A DNA stretch of 64,000 bases from PHAA01 sp963665865 (GCA_963665865.2 CAXXWF010000001.1:2480001-2544000), one strand, 5' to 3'; shown: positions 25,492-34,544, counted from the first letter of the stretch. Numbers and translations: made by a program. The notes: generated by a model from the sequence alone, not told the origin.

Positions 25492-26664
25492 TTAATTCCT
25501 TATGAGGGCATAAAAACTCTGTCCCGCCTTAATCTCTGTTTTGACGGTCAGGAATTCGGCGATGGTCTGACCCAGATCCGCAAAGGAAGGACGTACCCCC
25601 AGATCAAAACCAGCTTTGATTTGTTTCCCATATACCAATAGGGGCACCTGTTCGCGGGTATGATCCGTCCCCGCGGTGGTAGGGTCACAACCATGATCAG
25701 CAGAGATAAATAAAATGTCTTCGGGCCGCATCTCCCGCATCAGTTCAGGCAAGCAGCTATCAAATTCTTCCAAAGCCTGGGCATATCCCTCGGCATCATT
25801 ACGATGTCCATATAGTTGATCAAAATCGATGAGGTTGGCAAAGAGCAGACCCTCAAAATCTTTTTTTACAAAACCAATTATTTTCTGCATGCCGTCCCGG
25901 TTGTTTTCAGTAGAATGTGTTTCGGTTATGCCCCGGCCTGCAAAAATGTCATTTATTTTACCTATCCCGATGACCTTTTGCCCAGCAGCAAGTATGTTGT
26001 CAAGTATGTTGTCTCCAGGTTCCAGCGAATAATCGTGGCGGTGCGGAGTACGGACAAACTTTCCATCCTGACCAATAAAAGGTCGGGCAATTATTCTGCC
26101 CACCCCATATTCACCAGTCATAAGGTCACGGGTAACATGACACATTCTATAGAGCTCATCGAGCGGGATAACCTCCTCGTGAGCAGCAATCTGCAACACA
26201 CTATCCGCCGATGTATATATGATCGGATAACCGGTTTTAACATGCTGTGGACCCAAACTGGCAATTATTTCAGTACCGGAAGCAACTATATTGCCAATGG
26301 TCTTACGACCGATACGTCTTTCTAATTCCTTAATCAAGTCCGGAGGAAAACCATACGGAAAGGTAGGAAAAGGCTTTTCCAGTATTATTCCCATCATTTC
26401 CCAATGACCAGTGGTCGTGTCTTTACCCTTGGATTTTTCCATCATTTTTCCATATACTCCCAGGGCTGCGGAAACCGGCTTAACCCCTGACAGCTCCTCC
26501 AGGTTCCCCAGACCCAACGCTTGCATATTAGGTAAATTAAGACCACCAGCTGCATAGGCGGTATGTTTAAGGGTGTTGCAGGCTTGGTCCCCATATAGGC
26601 AGCTATCCTCGGCAGCACCAATTCCCACACTGTCTAGAACGATTAATATGGCTCGTTTACCCAT
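25492..26664 (-). CDS. deoB: Phosphopentomutase
   Basis: DeoB interconverts (deoxy)ribose 1-phosphate and 5-phosphate. The 390-residue product has the alkaline-phosphatase-fold metal motifs LDSVGIGAAED (first Asp), SADHGCDPT and GTDHTREQVPLLVYG near the end, and the acceptor threonine in GKDTTTGHWEM. It lies 3 bases upstream of pdp and 59 bases after xerD, preserving the Bacillus xerD-deoB-phosphorylase order. Confidence 0.96.
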   Translation of the reverse strand: MGKRAILIVLDSVGIGAAEDSCLYGDQACNTLKHTAYAAGGLNLPNMQALGLGNLEELSGVKPVSAALGVYGKMMEKSKGKDTTTGHWEMMGIILEKPFPTFPYGFPPDLIKELERRIGRKTIGNIVASGTEIIASLGPQHVKTGYPIIYTSADSVLQIAAHEEVIPLDELYRMCHVTRDLMTGEYGVGRIIARPFIGQDGKFVRTPHRHDYSLEPGDNILDNILAAGQKVIGIGKINDIFAGRGITETHSTENNRDGMQKIIGFVKKDFEGLLFANLIDFDQLYGHRNDAEGYAQALEEFDSCLPELMREMRPEDILFISADHGCDPTTAGTDHTREQVPLLVYGKQIKAGFDLGVRPSFADLGQTIAEFLTVKTEIKAGQSFYALIRN

Positions 26665-26723
26665 TAATAATTTCCTCCTCCTGCTTAATCATCATATAGA
26701 ATATCTTACTTCTTCCCGTACTT

Positions 26724-27614
26724 TCAGGAACGTGGGTGGCATTGGTGATAGACCTCACGTAATCGACTTTTAGTAAGATGCGTGTATATCTGGGTTGTAG
26801 AAATATCTGAATGACCAAGCATCTCCTGCACCGCGCGCAAATCAGCTCCATTCTCCAAAAGATGGGTAGCAAAGGAGTGACGCAAGGTATGAGGAGTTAA
26901 ATCCTTGGCAATATCAGCCTTGTCACCATAAAGGGCCAGAATTTTAAAGAATCCTTGGCGGCTCATTTTTTTGCCATGAGCGTTAAGAAACAGCGTGCGG
27001 TCAATAGTTCCCTTCAGCAATAAATTGCGGGATCTGCCCAAGTAGCGTTCTACCCAAAGGATAGCGGTTTGATTGACAGGAATAATCCGTTCCTTCCTGC
27101 CCTTACCCAGGCAGCGCAGAAATCCGGCCATTATATTTATGTCTTCCAGTTGCATGGCCAGGAGTTCTGAAACCCTGATCCCAGTACCGTACATCAATTC
27201 CAGCATAGCCCTGTCCCTTAAGCCAAGCGTAAGCAGTACATTGGGCTGTTCCATTAGTTTGTCCACTTCCTCAATAGTCAAAACCTGCGGTAGTTTTCGT
27301 TTAATCTTGGGGGTCTCCAGGTCAGTGGTAGGATTCAATCCAATATACTCTTCCATAACCAAGAATTTAAACAATCCCTTGATACTGGAAAAACTGCGGG
27401 CTACACTAGAATTGGCCGCCCTTTGATCCATCTCCCAGGCTAGGAAGTTAACAATTTGGCGTTTGTTTACATCCTCCCATCGGTCCACCTGACAAAATTT
27501 GTGAAGATATTCCACAAACTTATCAAGGTCGCGTCGATAGGCAGCCTGAGTATTGGCTGACAGCCCTTTATCATATTGAATAAAATCGATGAAGGCTATA
27601 ATATATTTGTCCAC
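26724..27614 (-). CDS. xerD: Tyrosine recombinase XerD
   Basis: XerD, with XerC, resolves chromosome dimers at dif. The 296-residue product has an N-terminal SAM-like core-binding domain and the catalytic set: Arg in GTGIRVSELL, HTLRHSFATHLLENG (HxxR), GHSDISTTQIYTH with the nucleophilic Tyr. Length and position match Bacillus xerD (ripX). No dif-like site was recognised near it. Confidence 0.95.
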   Translation of the reverse strand: MDKYIIAFIDFIQYDKGLSANTQAAYRRDLDKFVEYLHKFCQVDRWEDVNKRQIVNFLAWEMDQRAANSSVARSFSSIKGLFKFLVMEEYIGLNPTTDLETPKIKRKLPQVLTIEEVDKLMEQPNVLLTLGLRDRAMLELMYGTGIRVSELLAMQLEDINIMAGFLRCLGKGRKERIIPVNQTAILWVERYLGRSRNLLLKGTIDRTLFLNAHGKKMSRQGFFKILALYGDKADIAKDLTPHTLRHSFATHLLENGADLRAVQEMLGHSDISTTQIYTHLTKSRLREVYHQCHPRS

Positions 27615-27722
27615 AGCCTTCCTCCTGTTTTTCTTTTCCTAATTAGACACAACCGCCCATTATTCCTGCCTGGGGTTTATGAAAAAAATCCTCCCCCAAT
27701 TCCGCCTTATTGGTTGGTTAGC

Positions 27723-27989
27723 TTATTCTTTCTCGGTATGGTAAAAATTTTGCATCTTTATCACGAATTGATCCACTGTCTGGTTAAAATCAGTGGTCTG
27801 CGGGACATTTTCCACCCTCATGGGGTTGCCGCTGGGGCTTTCATCTTTCATCCAACCACTAAAAACCGGTACCTTTTCATAAAAAATACCTGATACCAGC
27901 GGTATAGCGGCAGCGAACAAAGCAATGACAACTGCAATCGTCGCCAGTCGGATTATTTTTTGTTTCCATTTTCCCACTACAATAATCAT
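27723..27989 (-). CDS. Small membrane-anchored protein between spoIIM and xerD
   Basis: The 88-residue product has one N-terminal membrane helix (about residues 13-34) and a short extracytoplasmic tail. No motif is recognised. Its place between spoIIM and xerD equals that of Bacillus yqzK, a comparably small single-helix protein, so it may be a distant counterpart, but sequence similarity is not evident by eye. AGGAGG precedes the ATG by about 10 bases. The fur gene found here in Bacillus is absent. Confidence 0.6.
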   Translation of the reverse strand: MIIVVGKWKQKIIRLATIAVVIALFAAAIPLVSGIFYEKVPVFSGWMKDESPSGNPMRVENVPQTTDFNQTVDQFVIKMQNFYHTEKE

Positions 27990-28014
27990 TCTTAGTCAAC
28001 CTCCTGTTATTAAG

Positions 28015-28626
28015 CTAAATGAAAAGACTCAGAAACCATGGTGAAAGATAAGCTTCAATTAGAGATCCTATCAGCACTATGACAAGAGAAATCAGCATTA
28101 GCAGGGTATAGCTAATCAGTCCCTTACCCATAGGGATTCCACTCCCCGACCTGCCTTTGGCAATATAGAATGTGAAATTGATACCCACTACCGACCAGAT
28201 AATAAGTAGCGGTATGAAGATAAGATTCTGGGGCAGAATGGATAGAATACTGATCAAAACTCCTGATACCGCTTTTTCCTTGACCAGAAAACTGATGGTA
28301 AAACCGAGCGAGAAACCTTTTAAAAATACCACACCTAGAATGATTGGCATGCCAATTATGGTCAATCCCAGAAACCACACCGCTATTATGCTCTTGCCCT
28401 GGTTTAGAAATGAATTGAGTAATATGGCCTGCTTATCCAGGCCGACGTTAACTCCTCCTTTCAAATAATCATCGATAAGAGTAAGTAAATGGCTCTTGAC
28501 CCCGCTGGTCAGCCCCAGAGCTTTGTAGTCACCTACTAATATCCCGGTCAGGAATATAAGCGTGATCAGCAAATACTGCCACCGGTTTTCACTTATGTGT
28601 TGTTGCAAACGGTGCTTTGGTCTCAT
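28015..28626 (-). CDS. spoIIM: Stage II sporulation protein M
   Basis: SpoIIM, with SpoIID and SpoIIP, drives engulfment of the forespore. The 203-residue product has a short cytoplasmic N-terminus followed by about five membrane helices, including FLTGILVGDYKALGL and IIGMPIILGVVFLKGFSLGFTI, typical of the family. The ATG at 28626 is preferred to 28680 because GGAAAGGAT precedes it and the product then begins with the conserved short MRPKHR-type tail. Confidence 0.93.
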   Translation of the reverse strand: MRPKHRLQQHISENRWQYLLITLIFLTGILVGDYKALGLTSGVKSHLLTLIDDYLKGGVNVGLDKQAILLNSFLNQGKSIIAVWFLGLTIIGMPIILGVVFLKGFSLGFTISFLVKEKAVSGVLISILSILPQNLIFIPLLIIWSVVGINFTFYIAKGRSGSGIPMGKGLISYTLLMLISLVIVLIGSLIEAYLSPWFLSLFI

Positions 28627-29032
28627 TGCATATCCTTTCCAAGCAAATGATTCATGGTTCTGACCTCTCTTTCCAATCATATTTTGGGGTTGCCAACTTT
28701 ATGCAAAAAAGAAAGGCAGCAAGAAAATGCAGCTTTAATCCATTGACAAAAAACCTGTTTGACTCATATAATGCAGGTAGAAACATAAGTATAGGAAGCG
28801 AAAGAAGTGTAAGAAGAATAGCACACCCTGGAAGGTGGTTTTGGTGACCAGCCCAAAAAACTGAAGGCTTTAAGCCGAACGGGGTACGGTGGAACCAGAA
28901 CTCGATGGAGGGTGAAGAAAGAAGTGATTTTCAGCTTGAACAGAATAGACAACGAGTAAGTGGATTAGCAGGAGATCACGGGGAGTTATTGCTAATCCAC
29001 TTACATTTTGGCGACTTTAATAGCACAATTAT
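28627..29032. other. Intergenic region with one strong hairpin
   Basis: No gene is supported here. GTAAGTGGATTAGCA (28956-28970) and its exact complement (28990-29004) form a 15-pair hairpin with a 19-base loop, 29 bases past the Mn-pyrophosphatase stop codon. It probably protects or ends that minus-strand transcript, although it lacks a good T-tract. The stretch 28780-28950 is purine-rich on the plus strand and has no recognised motif. Confidence 0.5.
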
Positions 29033-30385
29033 CTAGCCTATATTTTCCTTACGCAACATCTGAAAAATTACGGGAACGACTTGTTTTTTACGAGAAAGAA
29101 CCCCTTGCAGGAAGATACCGCCATTTACATTTTCATGTTCGAAAGCCAGTTCTACCAGAGCCTTTTTTTTACCGGCCACGATCATTTCGGTTCCCTCCTC
29201 AAAAATGTTAGTTACCATCAGGCACATAAATCCATAGCCCTTGCGTTCGCACCTGGCTTCCATGGTCTTGACCACATTATCACGCCGTTCCGCAAAGGCG
29301 GCTAAATCTACCGTTTCCACCTGACTGATGGCAAAAGTAGTATCACCGCTAACATATTCCTTCAGGTCTTCGCTGACAACCTCTTCGTCAGACTGTTTAT
29401 CCACCCGGTTGGTTTCCGAATATAGTTTCTTGCCCCAAGCCAGCGCTTCAATACCGGATATAAGTTCCAGCTCCTGAGCAATTCTTTTATCTTTGGCTGT
29501 AGTGGTTGGGGATTTAAAAATCATAGTATCTGACATTATTCCGGATAAGAGTAATGAAGCTAGGCTGGAGGTCATAAAGACCTGATTCAGCAGAAACATC
29601 TCCGCTACTAGTGTGGACGTTGATCCAACTGGTTCATTATGAAAATAGATCGGCCACAGAGTCTGCAGGTCACCGACCCGATGATGGTCTATTATTTCCA
29701 ATATCTCCGCTTCTTCGATGCCATCCACAGCCTGTTTCTTCTCATTGTGATCCACCAAAATGACCTGTTTACGTTTCATTTGGAGAAGATTATAACGAGA
29801 GATCATCCCCAGGTAACGGTTTTCATCGTTAACTACCGGGTAGTTACGGAAGCGGGTGGCCAGCATATTTTTCCGAGCCTCATCTACCTTCTCATGCGGT
29901 TCAAACAAGATTAAATCTCTGGTCTTCATTATATTGCCTGATTTTTGTTCGAGCAGTTTCTTCAGTATCTCCGGACTGCGTTCGATCTCTCGACCGGTAC
30001 CCAAAGCATCCATAAATAACATAGCAATATCACCAATAGTTATTAGACCTAAAAATCTTTGTTTTTCATCCAGAACCGGGATTGTTTTTAATTTATTGGT
30101 ACGCATAAAATTGCCTAATTCAACCAAAGTTGTGTCTGTACCTGTATATATCGGCGGCTCATCATCCAATAAATCTTCTACCCTCGTCCCCACATCATCG
30201 ATTATGAGGGGCGACTCAAAATTAAGGTATTCCAGAAGCCACTTGAGTTCTTCGTTTAATTCACTGGCAGCTGCCGCCAAATAGAGGCCCTTCTCCGTAC
30301 TCTGTTTGTATACCTTGTAAGCAATCGCCGCAGCAACGCTGTCAATATCCGGATGTTTATGTCCAATTATATAAACTGGTTTCAA
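29033..30385 (-). CDS. Manganese-dependent inorganic pyrophosphatase with CBS domains
   Basis: This is a family II (DHH) pyrophosphatase with a regulatory insert. The 450-residue product opens with GHKHPDIDSVAAAIAY and carries ILVDHNEKKQAVDG and IIDHHRVGD for the Mn site, with DHHA2 features in the last third. Between them (about residues 65-185) is a pair of CBS domains that bind adenine nucleotides, usually AMP inhibiting and ATP or diadenosine compounds activating. The DRTGG domain found between the CBS pair in some homologues is absent, judging by length. Control by energy charge is known for the family and plausible here. Confidence 0.92.
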   Translation of the reverse strand: MKPVYIIGHKHPDIDSVAAAIAYKVYKQSTEKGLYLAAAASELNEELKWLLEYLNFESPLIIDDVGTRVEDLLDDEPPIYTGTDTTLVELGNFMRTNKLKTIPVLDEKQRFLGLITIGDIAMLFMDALGTGREIERSPEILKKLLEQKSGNIMKTRDLILFEPHEKVDEARKNMLATRFRNYPVVNDENRYLGMISRYNLLQMKRKQVILVDHNEKKQAVDGIEEAEILEIIDHHRVGDLQTLWPIYFHNEPVGSTSTLVAEMFLLNQVFMTSSLASLLLSGIMSDTMIFKSPTTTAKDKRIAQELELISGIEALAWGKKLYSETNRVDKQSDEEVVSEDLKEYVSGDTTFAISQVETVDLAAFAERRDNVVKTMEARCERKGYGFMCLMVTNIFEEGTEMIVAGKKKALVELAFEHENVNGGIFLQGVLSRKKQVVPVIFQMLRKENIG

Positions 30386-30405
30386 GCTTTTTCCCCCCCC
30401 GCCTA

Positions 30406-31623
30406 TTATTTATTTGTGCGGACCTTTCCATATTTTCCTCCGCCTCCGGGACTAATTATCAAGCGACCGGAACGCATGTCATCGATAGCTGCGGCTGCCT
30501 TATTACCGGCTGCCCGCCTTATATCATCAAGGGGTGTTTTTTCCATTAGCTCGATTTCATTGGAAAACTCCTGCAATAAACTATTATAGATCCGCGGTCC
30601 TATCCCTGGCAAATCTTTTAAGGGTATCCGATAACAATAGGGCGGTCTTCCCGGTGGAGGCTGGGCGCAGTCATAATCCTGAATCGCAACGATTCGGTCA
30701 TAGACACCCATGATTATTTTTGAATTGCCACAAACCCGGCAAGATGTAACCGGTGGTTCATCTTCACTAATTATGCCGCACACCGGACAGGATGTCCGGT
30801 GATATTTGCCCAGACGGGGATGCAATCCATAATTGGCCAGTACCCTGCGGCCATCTTCGTTTTGCAGACATAGTCGCAATTCTTGAAAATTTTTCGATTT
30901 TATTTGTAATAGATTGAATTCCCGTCCTATATTAGGTGATGAATGGGCATCTGAATTAGTCAAATAGGTGAAACTGCTGGTTTCCTGCAGGCGATCAGCC
31001 ATATCAGTATCGGCGCTCAAGCCAATTTCTAAGGTCCGTATTTTATGTATATCATCACCAATTTTGTTAACCAGTTTGTCGGTCCACATTCCATATATCC
31101 CTTTATGAGGAGTAAATGCATGAGCTGGACAAAAAATCCCCTCCAGATCAAGGCTCAGTTTCATAATGTCAATAAAACTAGCATCAGCCCTTTGGGTAGA
31201 TAGCTGCATATTGTGGACTCTGCTGCGTAAATATTTTTGCCAGTTTTTAATGGATTCCAAGTTGGGGAGGTAGCTTATTAGATGCACACCTTCCCGGCTC
31301 TCCACTTCACAGGCGGCAATTAGCAAGACCCCGTTGGATGCCAAAAACCCGCCCTTTTTAACCTCGGCCAGTTCCTCTGTGGCCAGCATTTCCTCAATTT
31401 CAAAAGCTACCAGCGTGCTGCCTGCATCTACAATACCCACTATATCCAGACCTTTGCGGGGTGCATCCTCAAAAATAATGGTCCGTAGATCCAAGCGGCG
31501 GGAAGCGGTAATCTTTACCGCTCTCCCTCGGGCACTGCCAATATGTATGTGCAGATCAGCAAAATAGTTGTTCGCTTTTTCACCATTATATCCTAATTCG
31601 TTTACCTTGTGATTAGGTCTCAT
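30406..31623 (-). CDS. Endonuclease Q (PHP-type DNA repair nuclease)
   Basis: EndoQ nicks DNA 5' of deaminated bases such as hypoxanthine, uracil and xanthine. The 405-residue product has an N-terminal PHP-like domain (FADLHIHIGSARG, IVDAGS, FCPAHAFTPHKGIYG, TNSDAHSSPNIGREF) and a zinc finger with two CxxC pairs (CPVCGII and CRVCGNS). The C-terminal helix-hairpin-helix stretch LPGIGPRIYNSLL matches the archaeal/Firmicute EndoQ layout. It lies 20 bases upstream of the pyrophosphatase gene, so the two may be cotranscribed. Confidence 0.88.
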   Translation of the reverse strand: MRPNHKVNELGYNGEKANNYFADLHIHIGSARGRAVKITASRRLDLRTIIFEDAPRKGLDIVGIVDAGSTLVAFEIEEMLATEELAEVKKGGFLASNGVLLIAACEVESREGVHLISYLPNLESIKNWQKYLRSRVHNMQLSTQRADASFIDIMKLSLDLEGIFCPAHAFTPHKGIYGMWTDKLVNKIGDDIHKIRTLEIGLSADTDMADRLQETSSFTYLTNSDAHSSPNIGREFNLLQIKSKNFQELRLCLQNEDGRRVLANYGLHPRLGKYHRTSCPVCGIISEDEPPVTSCRVCGNSKIIMGVYDRIVAIQDYDCAQPPPGRPPYCYRIPLKDLPGIGPRIYNSLLQEFSNEIELMEKTPLDDIRRAAGNKAAAAIDDMRSGRLIISPGGGGKYGKVRTNK

Positions 31624-31773
31624 TATTACGCCCCGTTTCCAAATCTTTATATTATTCTATCACTCATTAGTATCTCTCTTCTATAGGGCCCAGAGGTCCC
31701 CGTTACTTATTCACTGACATCCTGTTCATGAAGAATTTACTACAATGGACTAAAATCACTTACAAAACCATCC

Positions 31774-31804
31774 TTGACTCTGACCTTGGGTAGGGGTTTA
31801 TACT
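31774..31804 (+). promoter_or_regulatory. Candidate promoter with 19-base spacer (MerR-type)
   Basis: TTGACT (31774-31779) and TATACT (31799-31804) are separated by 19 bases, the overlong spacing used by MerR-family activators. The spacer has a weak dyad (ACTCT opposite GGGGT). It faces the two unknown plus-strand genes. No merR gene is in the window. Confidence 0.45.
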
Positions 31805-31852
31805 TGCTGTAGCAGGGAGGCCGAATAAACATATAAAAGCCGCTGTCCGGAA

Positions 31853-32083
31853 TTGTTTAATCAGGAGCGGCAACTTTGGGGTCTCATGGATGACCTGCAG
31901 TGCGGGTTTGCTCAATCATCGAACCATAATAGTACTTTTGAACCGTTGTTAAGCGAAATGTTTGGTGAAGTCCTGACTGCAGCCCAGATGAGATTTATAG
32001 AACTGCTTCGTCAGTATATCGTACCGGAGAAATTAGATAACCTTAAATCTGGCAGGAGCGGATTTATGTTTTGTTGGAGGTAG
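31853..32083 (+). CDS. Small protein of unknown function
   Basis: The 76-residue frame is soluble and rich in Leu, Glu and Phe, with no recognised motif. The start is uncertain: TTG at 31853, or ATG at 31886 (product beginning MDDLQCGFAQ), neither with a good ribosome site. It lies downstream of a strong promoter-like sequence and its stop overlaps the start region of the next gene, which suggests translational coupling. It could also be the remnant of a longer gene. Confidence 0.4.
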   Translation: MFNQERQLWGLMDDLQCGFAQSSNHNSTFEPLLSEMFGEVLTAAQMRFIELLRQYIVPEKLDNLKSGRSGFMFCWR

Positions 32084-32535
32084 TGGTTGTAACTGTACTT
32101 CTTCCAAATTACTGGATGTTTTGGAAGGTATTGCACCTGGTGTTGGGATTATGGGCGGTTCTATGGCTGTGGGCTGATTACCGTTCTACGGGCTTATACA
32201 ACCATCTGGTTTCTTCGGCTGGCATAAATTTCAGGTTAGGACTGCGCTTTGGTCAGTATATTCCCTGGGATAAAATAATGACGGTACGTCCGATATCCCT
32301 GGCCCCTCCGGGCGGAACCATGGCACCTCGCGTACCCAAAGATCATCCCGGGGTATTTTACATGGGACTAGGGGAATTATGTAATATTGAAATAACCTTA
32401 AAGGAACCGCAAACATTTCAGGGAATGATAAATGAAATAAAAGCAGTAAACCGCTTACTACTATCCCTGGAGAAACCTGATCAATTTCTGGCTGTTATTC
32501 GCACCGTAAACCCGGGTCTATGCCTCTTTGAATGA
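32071..32535 (+). CDS. Unknown protein with one or two N-terminal membrane helices
   Basis: The frame encodes up to 154 residues. The N-terminal 35 residues are strongly hydrophobic (VVTVLLPNYWMFWKVLHLVLGLWAVLWLW in part), then comes a soluble domain with RFGQYIPWDKIMTVRPI and GELCNIEITLKEP. The alternation of strands resembles a PH-like or YdbS-like fold, but this is only an impression. TTG at 32071 gives the longest frame; GTG at 32083, right after GGAGG, is also possible. A perfect 13-pair hairpin closes the unit. Confidence 0.55.
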   Translation: MLEVVVVTVLLPNYWMFWKVLHLVLGLWAVLWLWADYRSTGLYNHLVSSAGINFRLGLRFGQYIPWDKIMTVRPISLAPPGGTMAPRVPKDHPGVFYMGLGELCNIEITLKEPQTFQGMINEIKAVNRLLLSLEKPDQFLAVIRTVNPGLCLFE

Positions 32536-32564
32536 GATTTGAATTATTGTCGCGACTATCGTTC

Positions 32565-32605
32565 CAGGGGGCAAGGGGCAAGGTCAGGACGGCCCTTGCC
32601 CCCTG
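32565..32605. terminator. Hairpin between convergent genes
   Basis: CAGGGGGCAAGGG and CCCTTGCCCCCTG form 13 perfect pairs with a 15-base loop between the plus-strand unknown gene and the minus-strand ABC permease gene. There is no T-tract, so termination efficiency is uncertain. Confidence 0.55.
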
Positions 32606-32621
32606 CCTACTCGTATCTCTT

Positions 32622-33377
32622 CTATAATTCCACTTTTTTATTGTAAACAACAACTGCCAGAGTAAATATAACTGCTGCAGTCACTAAAACCATCAGGTTG
32701 GCTGTCAATAAAGATCCTATAGGAGTTGTATACCAATCAGCAAACATTCTTATATTTAAGCTTGAAGTGAAATCATTGATTTTGCCAACAATATATAGGA
32801 TCAGTAAAAATACTAGCCCTGTGATAAGACCTGAAAATCGTGCACTGAGTCTACCCACGATCTGACTAAAAAAGCTAATACTAATTAAATATATTAGAAA
32901 CGCTGCACTCAATAAGTAGAATAACCATACCACGCTGAAGCCATGCGGCTGGCCGGATATAAATCTTATAAGCTCTGGCATTATATCCCAGACTAGAACC
33001 AGGCCGGTTATTCCAGCAATTAGAGTTCCAACCACGTACTGAGTAAGCAGTGCCAAAAGCTTGGATCCCAAAATCATGCCACCCGATACTGGGAGTGACA
33101 TAATGAAATAAACCGTATTATTACTCCATTCCCTACCTAGCAGTTTAAATGAGGAAATTAGAGGTAAGAAAACTGCCAGCCCCATCACCATAAGAACAGG
33201 GATGATCAATAGCAATAACGTGTTGGTATCAACTACCGGTTGAGGTCTGATTACCCTGAGATAAAATATTCCGTTAAGAATTACAGCCACAGCGGCCACT
33301 ACTACAATTTCAGGCATTGATTCTCGCATATCCTTGGTATAGAGCGCAAAAAACATTCTCAGCTTATTGGTTGACAT
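32622..33377 (-). CDS. ABC transporter permease
   Basis: The 251-residue product has six hydrophobic segments, at about residues 23-40, 52-75, 100-128, 145-170, 178-200 and 218-243, the layout of ABC-2 type permeases. It overlaps the ATPase gene by 14 bases and is the last gene of a GntR-ATPase-permease operon. Such YtrA-type operons respond to envelope stress or antibiotics; the substrate is unknown. Confidence 0.85.
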   Translation of the reverse strand: MSTNKLRMFFALYTKDMRESMPEIVVVAAVAVILNGIFYLRVIRPQPVVDTNTLLLLIIPVLMVMGLAVFLPLISSFKLLGREWSNNTVYFIMSLPVSGGMILGSKLLALLTQYVVGTLIAGITGLVLVWDIMPELIRFISGQPHGFSVVWLFYLLSAAFLIYLISISFFSQIVGRLSARFSGLITGLVFLLILYIVGKINDFTSSLNIRMFADWYTTPIGSLLTANLMVLVTAAVIFTLAVVVYNKKVEL

Positions 33378-34062
33378 TCCGGAACGCCTCCTTCATGGTT
33401 TCTACCAGCGACTGGCCTCTTTCGGCTCGTAATTCATCAGCCGAACCAGCCAATTTGACTCTTCCCTTATCCAAAAATACCACCTCATCAACCAGCCGTT
33501 CCACTTCGGCAATTTCATGGGTTGATATAATAATGGTCTGCTCCCCTTCCCGGTAATCTTTTATGATAGCATCGATGATATCCTCGCGGGTTAATATGTC
33601 TATTCCTGATAGAGGTTCATCCATTAGGAGGTAAGGAGCACGCCTAGAGACGGTAAGTAATAATTTGGTTTTAGCCCTTTGCCCCTTGGAGATTTTACCG
33701 ATTTTCATTTGTGGATCAAGATTTAAGAAATTCAACAGCTCATTGTACTTGGTTTCATCCCAATCAGCATAAAATGTAGAAGTAAAACGAGCAGCCTGTT
33801 TAATGGTCATCCATGAGTACAAGTGATCGATCTCCGGCAAATAAGCAATATTAGCTCTACTAATGCGAGGTTCTTTACCATCTACCGTTACCTCACCCGC
33901 ATCAGAATGGTTGAGACCCACGATCATTTTAATACTGGTTGATTTACCTGCTCCGTTCGGCCCGAAAAGACCGATTATTTTGCCCTGCTCAAATTTGTAG
34001 TCAAACTTCTCCAGAGCTACGGTAGTTCCAAATCTTTTAGATACATTTTTAAACTCAATCAT
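33364..34062 (-). CDS. ABC transporter ATP-binding protein
   Basis: The 232-residue ATPase has Walker A (GLFGPNGAGKSTSIKM), a degenerate signature motif (ISKGQRAKTKL), Walker B with D-loop (YLLMDEPLSGID) and the switch His (STHEIAE). The SKGQ signature in place of SGGQ is typical of the YtrB and EcsA-like group. It overlaps the regulator gene upstream by 8 bases and the permease downstream by 14, so the three are translationally coupled. Confidence 0.92.
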   Translation of the reverse strand: MIEFKNVSKRFGTTVALEKFDYKFEQGKIIGLFGPNGAGKSTSIKMIVGLNHSDAGEVTVDGKEPRISRANIAYLPEIDHLYSWMTIKQAARFTSTFYADWDETKYNELLNFLNLDPQMKIGKISKGQRAKTKLLLTVSRRAPYLLMDEPLSGIDILTREDIIDAIIKDYREGEQTIIISTHEIAEVERLVDEVVFLDKGRVKLAGSADELRAERGQSLVETMKEAFRNVNQ

Positions 34063-34435
34063 CTTTACTTGCCGCCCTCCTCTGATCCTGTTCTGAAAGT
34101 AATAGTTTAATCATCTCAGTATAGTCATATCCCAAAGATTCCATCTCCGCGATAAAATAGCCCAGTATTTTTTGACCCAGATGGGCTTTCATGTCCGTTA
34201 ACATTGGCTCTGCAACTATTATATAAGTACCCTGTCCGCGGAGCGTTTCCACCATATGCATCGTTTCCATTTCTCGGTAGGCTCGCTGCACCGTGTTAGG
34301 ATTGATGCGAGCTTTCTCGGCGTACTCCCGCTGAGATGGTATCTTGTCTCCCTGCTTTAACTCTCCTCGTACCAGTTGTTTCTGAAATTCGTCAATTATC
34401 TGTCTGTATATAGGCCGCGAACTATCATAAGCCAT
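34055..34435 (-). CDS. GntR family regulator, YtrA subfamily
   Basis: The 126-residue product has a winged helix at the N-terminus (IYRQIIDEFQKQLVRGELKQGDKIPSQREYAEKARINPNTVQRAYREM in outline) and only a short helical C-terminal tail, which defines the YtrA subfamily. It probably represses its own operon through the inverted repeat at 34453-34486, which overlaps the transcription start. Confidence 0.92.
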   Translation of the reverse strand: MAYDSSRPIYRQIIDEFQKQLVRGELKQGDKIPSQREYAEKARINPNTVQRAYREMETMHMVETLRGQGTYIIVAEPMLTDMKAHLGQKILGYFIAEMESLGYDYTEMIKLLLSEQDQRRAASKDD

Positions 34436-34452
34436 TACCTCACCCCCCTTCG

Positions 34453-34513
34453 CTACTAGTGAACTAGTTCATTAATGCACTAGTAGTATAAAATATTTTT
34501 CCTCCCCTGTCAA
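34453..34513 (-). promoter_or_regulatory. Promoter and operator of the GntR-ABC operon
   Basis: On the minus strand TTGACA (34508-34513) and TATACT (34485-34490) are 17 bases apart, a near-consensus sigma-A promoter. CTACTAGTG (34453-34461) and CACTAGTAG (34478-34486) are perfect inverted copies overlapping the -10 and the start point, with AACTAGTT between them. This is a credible repressor site for the encoded GntR protein. Confidence 0.85.
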
Positions 34514-34514
34514 A

Positions 34515-34544
34515 CAAAAAAGCCCTCTCGTTTTTGAGAAGGCT
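34515..34544 (-). terminator. Terminator of the Nudix gene
   Basis: On the minus strand AGCCTTCTC pairs with GAGAGGGCT (one G-T pair) and is followed by TTTTTTG. It lies about 110 bases past the Nudix stop codon and just upstream of the GntR promoter. Confidence 0.8.

Noticed and set aside
28627..29032. Retron or riboswitch in the spoIIM-pyrophosphatase gap
   Set aside because: No reverse transcriptase is near and no riboswitch core was recognised; only one hairpin is solid.
31853..32535. One frameshifted gene instead of two
   Set aside because: The second frame begins with a natural membrane anchor after a GGAGG, and the two frames have different character, so two genes are more likely; not excluded.
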